NCBI GenBank assembly: GCA_015832175.1
Contig: WJXW01000012.1
Coordinates: 1,694,001-1,758,000 of the forward strand
Reading direction: 5' to 3'
DNA length: 64,000 nucleotides
Source of the DNA: Paraphaeosphaeria minitans
Lineage: Eukaryota > Ascomycota > Dothideomycetes > Pleosporales > Didymosphaeriaceae
In this document: positions 33,921 to 44,300 of the stretch, piece by piece
How positions within the stretch are numbered: the first letter of the stretch is position 1
Layout of the letters: the number at the start of each line of letters is the position of its first letter
Notes under the pieces: model-generated
Databases searched by the model: none
The model's input: the letters and a program-made list of their open reading frames with translations, nothing else
Told to the model about the DNA's origin: nothing
Program-made: the position numbers and the translations under genes

Positions 33921-34309
33921 GTGCTCGGCTCTCGGATGTGCCACCCACCCCAGACCGAAGACAGAGCCGATCGTCATGTCGGGGCTTTATTTCGCCGAGA
34001 TGATACTGAGCCGATTGGTTTAGGTACCGATGTTAAGACATCAATGCGATGGGTGAGACAGCGACGGTACCCATATCGATAGTACCGACTGATGGCGTCG
34101 ACGAGATGGACGCGACCATCGGGAGTACGAAGCATTGAACGTAACGTGCAAAGGTGAGACCTTGTTCCAAGCTCAACGTTACAGATGAAGATGCAAGTAT
34201 TGTTCAAGTGAGTGCATTAACATTACTCTATGCTACCATTTCCATCAGGTACAGTACGCCCCCATCGTCTCGTCCTTGTTTCCACACCCTCCCAAACGCC
34301 AGTAGACCG
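33921..34309. other. Intergenic region
   Basis: About 390 bp from the MITE to the 3' end of the crystallin-like gene. I see nothing in it. Confidence 0.5.
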
Positions 34310-34759
34310 CTACGAGGTGCATCGGTAACTGCTAAGCTTGTCCTCAAAGTTCTTCGTGCTTCCAGAAGGGCCATTGACAGGCGTCTTAGACAGATCGGCA
34401 ATGCCCGGGTATCCAACGTGGAAGAAGCCTCCGGTGTCATCGCAGTTTGCGTTACTGTACAAATTTAGTTAGCCATCTATACGTCCCAATTCGTGCTATA
34501 TTAGGACTTTGCGGGCCACTTACACGAAGAAATAGCAGAAGCTTCCCTGGTCAGGGCCTACCGAGCTGACCAAATCGTTGAGGTCGCTGGCAAGCGGTAC
34601 GCAGGTTCCGCTGGGAGATGGGATATGCACACAGTAGCCGGAGAAGTTGCGGTCGTTGCAGAGGTATACGGCTGTGTTGGCGCGCTTTTCGATTTCCGAG
34701 ACCGGAGCAGCGAGAGCGATGCTGGAGGCGAGGAGCGGGAGGATGATTGAGGTCTTCAT
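34310..34759 (-). CDS. Small secreted beta/gamma-crystallin-like protein (effector candidate)
   Basis: Predicted 126 aa in two exons (34759-34524, 34454-34310; 69-nt intron, GTAAGT...ACAG). A signal peptide (MKTSIILPLLASSIALAAP) and a possible KR processing site (IEKR) precede a ~100-residue Cys-rich domain. Its repeats read TAVYLCNDRNFSGYCVHI, LNDLVSSVGPD, CYFFVNANCDDTGGFFHV and the terminal LSSYRC. This is the Greek-key pattern (Y.C.D.NF.G.C ... L.D..SS... YRC) of fungal crystallin-like secreted proteins. A single domain, six cysteines and small size are effector-like, but no function is known. Confidence 0.8.
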
Positions 34760-34839
34760 CTTTGTGTTTAAGAGGGCGAATTCGTTGGGAGGTGCGGACT
34801 GTAGAATTCGGTACTGGATAGTAGTTATGGGAACATGGC

Positions 34840-34846
34840 ATTTATA
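34840..34846 (-). promoter_or_regulatory. TATA box of the crystallin-like gene
   Basis: TATAAAT on the minus strand 81-87 bp before the start codon at 34759. Confidence 0.55.
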
Positions 34847-36440
34847 TCTCCTCGCTGAGCCCATCACTGTCCAGGGTGGGGCAAATTCTTGCGACTATCG
34901 GCTGCATGACCAACGTAGTCATCGAATGCATTCGAACCTAATAGTGGAACGTGCTGATGATGCTCGCCACTTATGCTCACCAGGACACCATCAGGACACC
35001 GAATAGGCCAACGATAGTCTATGCTTACGGCTTAGGCTTCCAAAGTGGGGTAGCACGAGCATCGCTTTTAGCACCAATACTCGTTAATATTATTGAATTA
35101 CTGGATATTCCAGGCTACCTTGATATTGATGTGATAGAAATCAATGTGAATAGAATGTCTGACTCATGTTGGTGGCTGGCCATTGCTCTCTTTAGATTCG
35201 GGGTAGAGGAGGGCATAAAAGGCGTATATTCCAGCCTAGGGCTGATGTGTAAGCGCTAGGGCATCAGCATTTCTTAGGTATGCGCAGGATGGCACGGTGA
35301 TTTCGCACTATTATTAGTGTACGGGAGTAGGTTCAATAGATAGTTCATCCTATGAGCAGATATTGGGATAGGTAGTGTATTAAGCGAGTGCACCTCGGGG
35401 GCGCAAGCGAGGGTCTAATATGGAACAATCAAGCTCAGAGTTGGGCCAGCATTAGGTGGATGAGAGTTTAGGTGATAAATCGCAGGATCTTGGGCGTAGA
35501 AGGTACAAGAGTGAGTCGGAGTCTTTACAGTAAACGGGTCCGAAGTTTTTCAGGGTCGATGGTCCTGAGTCTGGCTGATAGTGAGTGCTGTCGCTGCGCT
35601 AATCAAAACGACGTCTATCAAGATCGAGTGCCTGCTTCACTACGCACTCAATGTAACCGTTGTTCTATTGGGTGAAGTGTCGCGATATGTTATGCGAAGT
35701 TAAATAAGCTTTAGTTGATTCAACACTCGGTGTAATTTAATGCTCGCATCACTTGATCGTAGACATGCGGTGGTCAAGGTGACTAATAGGATAATAGGTC
35801 GCCCCGTCAGGTGCACATCGAAGTCAAGGATTATTTCTTGACTGAAGCGATGTGTCCTGACAGGCAAGAGACCACTCTGGGCGCAAAAAGGATTTGCCGC
35901 CATATATGTAGTGAAAGTGATAGACAATATTGTGTTGAGAACAACGCGTGCACTGGCCTGTCATTAAGGATCATCCTTCCCAATTACTTCGCTGAGAAAT
36001 GCGAGCCTGAATACTAGCAGCTTCTCTCGCAAAGTGAAACGTTTTTAGACAATGCCGACCGAGTCTTTATCCAGTGTACATTGCGTTCCCAATGGCATAT
36101 ATCCCTTTTCGTTGCGTTTGGCGATTGCGAAAGTTTTAAAGCATCATTCCCTTGATACTCTAGTGAGCTGTGGTACTGGCGGTAAGTGCCGCACTCACGG
36201 CTACGTTCTGGAATGACGGGAGTGAACGATACCTGGAAACGCTCAGTCATGTGACTTAGACGGAGAACATTTATTGGCTAGGCACGGTATAGCACGAGCA
36301 CGGGCCCCGAACATGCTCCAATCGAATGTTCTGCCTCCGTACCTGCCTCCGTACCTGCCCCGCGTCTCTCGGTTTCTTCAACCTCGCCCGCACGTAACTT
36401 TGCGATATCAGACCTTTCCTACCTTTCAACCACATCAGGC
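34847..36440. other. Long gene-poor stretch
   Basis: About 1.6 kb in which no frame shows family resemblance. Parts (35030-35120, 35700-36000) are AT-richer than neighbouring genes. It may be decayed sequence, but no transposon ends were found. Confidence 0.45.
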
Positions 36441-37838
36441 ATGGCAATCTTGACACGGATCGGAGCACTGCTTCTGTTGTGCCTGCCCGTCGTGATCACC
36501 TACTCTTGGACCCCGATTAGTCCCGATCAGTCCTTCCCGCTTCCCGATGTGCGCTCGCCCGAGCTACTGCCCGATCTCGATAATGGTGCTCAAGCTACCC
36601 CTGGCAATGCATCTGTTGCTCTGCAGAGTAGATGGCTTAGTGGTAAGTGAAACCTCGCCTCGCCAAGTACCTACCGTACCGGTTTCGTGCATGGATTTCA
36701 ATCTTTCGCTGACATTGATCAAATGCAGATTTCTTCAGCGGTGGATCCCAACCATGGCCAGTACGGGGCATCCTCAAGAAGAGTCATCGTATCCGCTACT
36801 GCTTCGCGACAGCAGAAATGAAACAGAAGATGGAGTGCCGTTTGAATGAAGCTATTGCTTTGTGGAGCGAAGCGCTCGGTGGTGGACCTGGCAAAGACTC
36901 AGGTCACAACATGGAATTCTCCGAAGTGCACTTCGCTGGCGTACATCAGCTGTGCTTCAAACAGTTCATATATAAGGATTGGACGGGAACGCGCAACCCG
37001 TTGGTCTCCAAAGACGTGTTGGCTGTCTTCGTGAAAGACGAGGCGAGCGCCGGCGGGGTGAGCTCTGCGACTCTGGGCTACACGCCCCAAGAGCGTGCAT
37101 CACCCGATGATCTCAAAAGATTTCGGCATCGACTTACTATTTCTGACAACAATCAAGCTTTTACAATAGCTCATGAGGTATATCGGCCTAATAATTGCTC
37201 GGGGTATATACTGAAAACTCTGCAGATTGGACACGGTTGGTTCTTCCCAAGAGGAAGATATGCGTAGACATTCTTGCTCATAAACATAGTTCTTGGACTC
37301 CAGCATGAGATGGCACGCCCAGATCGTGAGTAGGTACTTGGCCACGTTGTCTCAGAGCTCATAAATATCTCCAGGTGATGATTTCGTCGAATTTCGCTGC
37401 ACTAAGCTGCGAGGCTTCGCCGGCGCTATCCTGTCCGCCCAGTCGAATCCTGAAAACAAAGACTTAACCATTCAGGAGATCAGCAACAAGCTCTGCAATG
37501 ATATATATTTTGCATTGGATAATAAATTTGTGGCCTACAATTATATTATGACACCCGATCAAGGGGATCAGGGTGAAAGTTTCGATGTTGACTCTATTAG
37601 TAAGTCTACTGCAATGAAAACCGAGGGATAGAAAGGACTTACAATAAATGCAGTGATGTATGGGAGTACTGCCTTCGCAGCCCACTATTGCGGAAAGACT
37701 GCCCTCGATGAATGTCCCTTGGTCAAGATCGAGAAATTGAACGGTGTGAAGGTGGGTATTGCGGAGGTTGAAATCCCGAGTCATCCCTCTAAAGGAGATG
37801 TTGCTTTCGTGAGGAAGTACTACCCCTGGAAGGGCTAG
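36441..37838 (+). CDS. Secreted astacin-type (M12A) zinc metalloprotease with a 10-nt microexon
   Basis: Predicted 368 aa in six exons: 36441-36642, 36729-37177, 37226-37235 (10 nt), 37290-37325, 37375-37599, 37654-37838. A signal peptide (MAILTRIGALLLLCLPVVITYS) and a propeptide-like segment precede the protease. Splicing the 10-nt exon and the 36-nt exon restores HEIGHVLGLQHEMARPDR (from H216), which fits the astacin signature HExxHxxGxxHExxRxDR. The Met-turn SIMMYGS supplies the conserved Met and Tyr. Introns of 48, 54 and 49 nt surround the small exons and all have GT-AG ends. Astacins are secreted endopeptidases, uncommon but present in fungi. Total exon length is divisible by three, which supports the model. 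Confidence 0.82.
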
Positions 37839-38529
37839 TGCCTTTCGAAGCTCAGCGATGCATGGAACACGTCCATCGGGACACTCTAGACGCCTGTATG
37901 TGACATCAGGCTTTCGAAGACCCGATGATAGAATTGCTGGATTCTTTGTTCCATCGGCGCTGTCCTGATTCCATCAGCGTGGTGTGAGTATAATATGGGA
38001 AAAGGTACGCAGCTCCTGCACTGTCGGTACGTTTCATGGGAAGATCATGATAAACCATCACCCGGATTACTGTAATAGTAGCTTTATGACCAGATTTCGA
38101 TTTGACGCCGGTAGCCTTGAGTAAAATGATGTGTTTGGTGCATGACTCTCAGTAAGCTTACGTACAGTGAATGCATTGTCACATCTACTGGCACTTGGCC
38201 CGGTGGAAAATTCGGTCGCGCTTCATCTTTGCGTCCGCATTACCAAAATTACCATCGTGCTTCGTTCTCAATGCTTTTTACTGCGCGTTCGACTTGCATA
38301 TAGTCACCAGACAACCACCTGATTGTGCGGTGGGTACAATACTGCCGTATTGTGAGCGCATGGTGGTTGCCTGGGTGCCTGGAGAGCTGCAAACGCATAT
38401 AAATAGTTCTTTTGGTGTTTGTACTGCGAGCTTCGTCATGACGCTCTTCCTCACAACAACAAATCCTTCGAACCCTCGTACACACCGTCCACTTGCTCCG
38501 CGAGCGCTCGCATCATTCACACCACTAAC
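37839..38529. other. Intergenic region upstream of the J-domain gene
   Basis: About 690 bp. It contains one HCHIxWH-like frame, discussed and rejected as a laccase. The last 130 bp hold a TATA box. Confidence 0.5.
38398..38405 (+). promoter_or_regulatory. TATA box of the J-domain gene
   Basis: TATAAATA 125-132 bp before the start codon at 38530. Confidence 0.55.
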
Positions 38530-38943
38530 ATGTCTGAGAACAGCTACCCTCGCAAATACTATGCGGACCTCGGTCTGACCCCAGGTGCCACGGCGGCGCA
38601 GATCAAGGCCGCGTACCACCGACTCGCCTTGCTCCACCACCCCGACAAGCAAGGTCTCGGCTGCAAAGGCGATGCAAGCGAGTTCCGTAAGGTCCAAGAG
38701 GCGTACGAGAAGCTATACGAGGCCAAGGTGAGGGAAGAAAATCACAATGCGACGCACAAGAAGAACAACACCGACGTCGACTCTCGTCCGTTCAACGTCT
38801 TCAACCCTCGCCGACAGGCACGTCCACCTACACCTGAGCCTGTTCGCACCCCCGATATCCCGACGCCAACCACCAAGAGGCCGTACAGCTACAGCCCCAA
38901 ATTTAAGTTTCACAACGTTGGCTCCGAGATGGAGGAGCACTAG
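38530..38943 (+). CDS. Small J-domain protein
   Basis: A single exon of 137 aa. Residues about 9-70 form a J domain: KYYADLGLTPGATAAQIKAAYHRLALLHHPDK, with the HPD tripeptide essential for stimulating Hsp70 ATPase, then EFRKVQEAYEKL. There is no G/F region, zinc finger or membrane segment. The C-terminal ~65 residues are disordered and proline-rich (PPTPEPVRTPDIPTP). Presumably a specialised Hsp70 co-chaperone; client and location are unknown. Upstream in-frame start codons exist, but MSENSYPRK fits the J-domain boundary best. Confidence 0.82.
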   Translation: MSENSYPRKYYADLGLTPGATAAQIKAAYHRLALLHHPDKQGLGCKGDASEFRKVQEAYEKLYEAKVREENHNATHKKNNTDVDSRPFNVFNPRRQARPPTPEPVRTPDIPTPTTKRPYSYSPKFKFHNVGSEMEEH

Positions 38944-39129
38944 CGATGCGGCAAGATGCAGTAACTCCAGCAAGGACCTGCTATAGCACTAATACAACTT
39001 TTGGGCATGAAGGCTTTTAAGCTGACACGGGTATCAGGACGACATGAGGGTTCGGCTCATGAAGAGCACTGAAGGTTACCATGCTGTACCATTAGATCAA
39101 GCAATAAAAAGCTACCAAATCCACCCATC

Positions 39130-40908
39130 TTACTGCCCGCATAGCTCATCCATTGGTATCGCGACTGCGTTATAGAATTCAAGCGCAGTCACGGGCCCCC
39201 GTAAATTCAAGCACCATTGCACCACTTCCTTGTATTGTGTCCCCACCCGATACGCCAGTTCGTGTTCAACCCGTATGTCGATTCTTCGTTTGAGCTCGAG
39301 TGCTTCCGCTTCGTGAAACTGATTCATCCTCGGTGAAAGGGTCACTGGCGGCTCTTTGCCAGGCCGGAATTTGGCTGCCAGCATATCCATCAAGGGGCCC
39401 CAAAGTGCTATTTCGAAGAGGAGTAGCCCGAGTGAGTATATGTCGTACTGTATCTGATACCCTGATGCCGCGTCCCCTTGATACAAAGGGTGGCGGTAGA
39501 TGGCAGCTTCCAGATCATTGAGAACCTTTCCGCGGTCGATGGTCTGAGCTTGTGTGAGCTGTCGGGAGTAATTGAAGCCCTGGACGAGAGCGGTTTTGAT
39601 TGACTTGAAGCTTGCCAGCGAGCCTGCATTGAGAATTTGCGGAAAAATAATGTTTCTGCTGTTGATCCCCTTGTGATACCAGTCGCTGCCGTACAGGCGA
39701 GCGAACGAGTCGACAAGCCGCTTAGCTAGCTTGTATCGTGCTTCCAAGGCTGGCTTGTACGGTGATGAGTACAATTCTCGCAGGGAAAGTGGCTGATTTG
39801 CTTGGCTGTCAGGATTATCCAGTGGGCTCAGCGGGAAGCGGAAGACGATCCACCAGCAGTGGTAGTTCGGGTCGTCAAGATAGCCCAGTGCTTGCAGCGT
39901 GTTGAGGTACTGCTGTGATCTAGGCTCTCCGAGAAGAGCCATGAGTTGGCGAATCCTGTCTTGCAATTTGTCCTTTTCGTCGTCTTGAATGTTCGGGTCG
40001 TATTCTTTCTTTTCGAAGAGATATGCAGCCTCGTTGTTGATTCGTCCTCGTTTTATGAAGCGCACCTGGCTTCTATCGTCAGGATGGATGCTAACGAGGC
40101 TCCAGTCTTTCATATTATCGGAAGTTGTGCCTGATTGCGATGGCGGAGCTACGGTGATGGCTTTCCATTGTGCCAAGGTGCTGATGTCCATTTGTGAAAA
40201 TTGATCGTTCCAGATGGGAGCATCACGCAATTGTGCGAGAGCATCCGGTTCTGAAAGGCTGTGGATTATGTCCAATGTGATTTTAGTTCCTTCTTGCTGC
40301 AGCTTTTGTCGATCGCGGTCCACAACAAAGCTCTGCAAATTGTTCACATGCTTTTCAAGCGTGTTGACGAAACCTTCGAACTTCTGCTTGTCGTGCACCG
40401 CCCAACAGATTTTCCTCAGGATGTTTGGCCTATCTTCGTGTTCCAAACTTGCGATTCGAGGAGCATCTGCTTCTATTCTGGTCGCAATATTCATTTTTGG
40501 CGATCTCGTACTTGACAGGGCAGCGTGCAGGCTCTTCCGCATCTGCATGATTGCTGCATTCGTTTTTTTTCTGCTGGCGTTGCCTGCTTCTGAAGCTTCG
40601 AATCCGTACTTTGTTCCTTGCAACTCAACTTCCGTAATCAGCTCGCATATACGGTTTAGTGTTCGCTCGATAAGCTCCTCGAACGGCAGAAGCGCACTAA
40701 GAAGATCCCCTTCAGTCAACCCTGCTTTCATTGCCCAGATGCCCAGATGGGCCTTCAATGTCTCTAGACGGATGTTTAGATCTTCACTGTCATCCGAGAA
40801 GCTGATAGTATCGTCGAGCACTTTCCATGCTTCTACGGTAGCCTTCAATGCGAGTGGCACAACGCCAACAATAAGGCCTGGGAGTTCGAGGCCAGACATG
40901 TCTGTCAT
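39130..40908 (-). CDS. HeLo-domain protein with C-terminal pseudokinase (MLKL-like architecture)
   Basis: A single exon of 592 aa. The N-terminal ~215 residues are a HeLo/prion-inhibition-and-propagation domain: GLIVGVVPLALKATVEAWKVLDD, DLNIRLETLKAHLGIW, KFEGFVNTLEKHVNNLQSFV. It is the helical, membrane-targeting cell-death domain of HET-S-type proteins. Residues ~280-580 have a protein-kinase-like fold with helix F (YDIYSLGLLLFEIALWG, 488-504). The catalytic loop is HKGINSRN (412-419) instead of HRDxKxxN, and the DFG position reads VQGFNYS (442-448). Both catalytic aspartates are missing, so it is a pseudokinase. It diverges from a kinase-ankyrin gene 410 bp away. Fungal HeLo + kinase-like (DUF7580-type) proteins are a known family; a death-execution role is inferred. 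Confidence 0.87.
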   Translation of the reverse strand: MTDMSGLELPGLIVGVVPLALKATVEAWKVLDDTISFSDDSEDLNIRLETLKAHLGIWAMKAGLTEGDLLSALLPFEELIERTLNRICELITEVELQGTKYGFEASEAGNASRKKTNAAIMQMRKSLHAALSSTRSPKMNIATRIEADAPRIASLEHEDRPNILRKICWAVHDKQKFEGFVNTLEKHVNNLQSFVVDRDRQKLQQEGTKITLDIIHSLSEPDALAQLRDAPIWNDQFSQMDISTLAQWKAITVAPPSQSGTTSDNMKDWSLVSIHPDDRSQVRFIKRGRINNEAAYLFEKKEYDPNIQDDEKDKLQDRIRQLMALLGEPRSQQYLNTLQALGYLDDPNYHCWWIVFRFPLSPLDNPDSQANQPLSLRELYSSPYKPALEARYKLAKRLVDSFARLYGSDWYHKGINSRNIIFPQILNAGSLASFKSIKTALVQGFNYSRQLTQAQTIDRGKVLNDLEAAIYRHPLYQGDAASGYQIQYDIYSLGLLLFEIALWGPLMDMLAAKFRPGKEPPVTLSPRMNQFHEAEALELKRRIDIRVEHELAYRVGTQYKEVVQWCLNLRGPVTALEFYNAVAIPMDELCGQ

Positions 40909-41318
40909 GTATCAAAGCAAGAAAGAGCATGGAGTGTTTACATCTTCATAGGAGTGAAAGAGGGGAGAGATCTCGTATATTTCAGCTCGAGTACGAATAT
41001 GGCGCAAGCTACGGCTTAACTTGGCTTAGTCCCATGCAGGCTGCCCCCGTCCATCTCATACCACCTTGTGCGGTAGCTGGACATTCTTAATGAATCTAGC
41101 CAATCCGAGCTCTCAGCGCAAGCTGCAAATATGCCGGTACAAACGCCGCATCTTCCACATACAGAAAAAACAAGCGGCCTCCATGCGGTCGTGTCTTTGC
41201 CCCGCGTGTTGTCCTCAGCAAAGCGTGGCCTTCCTCACCTCCCGCAACGTAGCGTGCTGTCCATTCGCACTTTCTGATACCAGTAACAACACCCGTATCT
41301 ACATATCTTTGTGTTTTG
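40909..41318. promoter_or_regulatory. Shared divergent promoter of the HeLo-pseudokinase and kinase-ankyrin genes
   Basis: 410 bp between the two start codons. No clear TATA box on either side. It suggests co-transcription of the pair. Confidence 0.5.
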
Positions 41319-44300
41319 ATGGACGAATTCGAGTGGGTCAGATCTTTCCCAACTTCCAGCTACGGGACTGTCAGTCATGAATTACCTGCCATTGAGCGAC
41401 GCGAATTCCCGAGTTCGGCATCCCGTGGCTCATTCGCTTCGTTTGTCTGCCATGTTACCAATCTCGAGAGCAGGTTGCGCACGCTGGCGCCCATCGTGCT
41501 CGACGACTCTTCATCCGTTCGAGCTACAGGAAAGATCCTAGGTCAAGGGAAGACTTTCATGGTGAGGCACGCTTTGTGGGTGAAGGATCCTAATGAACCC
41601 CCTCTGGAAGTTGCACTGAAGGAGATCATCCCTGATGTACAAGTTGAGGAGGGAAAGCCACAGTACAGTTAATCAAGCACGCCACAAACCTGCAGCTGAC
41701 TTTGAAAGATCCGCGTCCTCGACGACCAATAAGCCGCAAGTTGACTGGAAAGAAATACTTTTCGAGCTCAGAGCTCTGCTACATGAACCCGTTCGATACC
41801 ACCCGAATATCGTTCGTCTTTTGGGGATTCAATGGGGTCTTTCGCCGATCTCTGAGTCGACCTTCCCAGTCTTGATCATGGAGTATGCCTCATTCGGCAC
41901 GTTCAAGACTCTGCAGTCTTCCCAGAATATATTGCCTCTTCCAGTCAAGCAGAAGCTATGCTATGATGTAGGGCGTGGTCTGCTAGCTCTGCACTCTGCT
42001 GGGATCGTGCACGGCGATATGAAACATGAGAATGTCTTGATATTTCCTTTCAAGAACAGCAGGAACTCCAAAATGGAACCAGGTCCGTATCAGATGACGT
42101 ACACTGCAAAGCTAGCCGATTTTGGTGGCACGGTCATGGATATGACCCCCAGAGAGACTCGGAAGTTGATGACATGGACATGGCCTTTTCAAGCCCCCGA
42201 AGTCACCGATGGTCGATCATTGACAAGAGAAGGAATGATACTTACGGACATCTATTCCTTTGGTCTTCTTATTTGGAGAGCTTTCGAAGACGGCGATGGG
42301 TTTGTCTCATTTCCGGGGGCTGCGCAAAGCGCTTCGGATGAAGAGAAGCACAATTTGAACGCCAAAAAGTCCACTGAAGAACTTACTCAAGACGCCTTAT
42401 GCAGCATCCAGGACTACGCTACCTCACATGGAGTTCCACAGGCATTCTGTGATATCTTCGCGTACACAATTCTCCACACCGTCAGGCTCGTACCAAAGGA
42501 TCGTCATCTAGCTAAAGCACTGGCGGCTCTTAGGGGCGTTAAGTAAGTACAATCGAAGAGTGATACCTGTTTTACTTACTGTTCCTAGGCTCGGTCACAT
42601 ACCCAAATTCCAGGAGTTCGTGCAAGAGAAGAACAACGAGCGTACCGCAACCGAGGCCCGCGCAGCACCTGTAAGGGAAACTCCACTGCACAAGGGTATT
42701 CGCTAATTGCGATAGGGGCGGCATGGCATTACCCGAGATGCGTTATCTTTCTATCTCGGTCGATCTGGAGACGACGTCGATTTGCAAGACAATCTGTACG
42801 CAAATTTCTGTATGCGTGTACAATCCCTTTCAACTGACTGTATGATAGGCCGGGGTTTCGACCTCAGCTTGATGAACCTAATGCGGAAGAGTTCAATTTT
42901 GAGCCTGAGAAACTAAAGAACATCCTAACATGGGACCAGCAGCGGCAAATGCTTGAGGAGCTCAAGTCTGCGGGCACAGGTACTCGTGATAGCAGTAGTG
43001 GCCTTCTAGCCATGAAGAAAACGGTTGCCGCATTCTACGTTTTCCAATGCTACCTTCTCGAGTTCGGCACACCATTCAACGATCTGAATGCCTCTGAGTG
43101 GCTTCTCAAGGCTGCTTCTGATGACGACAGCCATGAAGATGAAGACTATCTTTCGCAAGCGTGGGTTTGGCGCGTTTCACGAGCTCTAGGAGTGAGTCTT
43201 GACATGCCAAGGCAGAGACTAGACACTCTCCTCAAGCTGTCTGTCATGCGTGGGCATAGAATTTGCCTCCAAGATATCCAAGAGCTTGCTTCGACTGGCA
43301 CCGCCACAGAACATCAGGAGTGGTGGAGTACCTTCCAGCAAGCTCGTCAATTTTTATTATCGCATATGGGTGCCGTTGGCATGGGGTACTTTTTTCCATC
43401 CCACCTAACCCCACCCTGGAATACCATCGAAATCGACAATCTACCCAGCTTGGACAGAACGATCCGGGATGTACTGGGTAGTGCCTATGAATCATGCTGG
43501 AAAGGATCCTCGTTCCAAAATCTGAGCAACACTTCGAGCGATACAGGCGAGTCTGGATTCGACAGAATCTATGTGAACAGACGTGGTCATGGTTTGTTGC
43601 ACTACGCCGCAGCAACCGGTTCGTTGGAAACTTTGCAACACCTCGTCATGAAATACAGATGTAGTATCGATTTGCCAAACCAGCATGTCGATGAGCCGCC
43701 TCTTTTGTGTGCTTGTGCGGGAGGTAAACTCGACTGCGCGTTGTTTTTGCTAGAGAACGGCGCTGACCCCAACGGTTACCGCTTCGGACAAGAAGGGCCA
43801 CTGCATTGGCTCTCGAGCTTTTTGCCAAACGAAATGGAAATCATCGCTAGCAAACTTGTCGCCGCCGGCGCGGAAGTCGAACTGCGTTCAGGTGGTATGC
43901 GCCATGATGTCCGAGGTATCCGAGCAGACTGGGAACGCATCTTCGAGATCCGCACGACCCCCCTAGGGAGAGCGGTTTTGATGAATAGTCTGGACGCTGT
44001 CAATGTGCTTTTAAAACTTGGGGCTGACCCCCTCACGAAGAGCGCAAAGAAGCATCGGGGTGAGTGGGAAGGCTCCAACGGCATGTCTAAAATGATGGAC
44101 GTTACATCACCTTTCGAGCTCGCTGCTGTCCTTACATATCCAGAAATTCTGGCGGCTTTCGTCACTCACATTGATAAGGATACCACCGCACCAAGCCTGC
44201 GGCTTTTTAACGAGGTGGGCATGTTAGATCTAGCTCGAAGTCAGGCAGTTACCCAGAGCGATCCATTGTCACTTCGAAGTCGCCTCGTTCGTTGTGGAAG

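Noticed and set aside
38171..38250. Frame reading MHCHIYWHLARW, like the copper-binding HCHIxWH motif of laccases
   Set aside because: A stop precedes it directly, no other multicopper-oxidase motif is found upstream or downstream within 700 bp, and seven residues can match by chance. It could be a tiny relic but cannot be supported.
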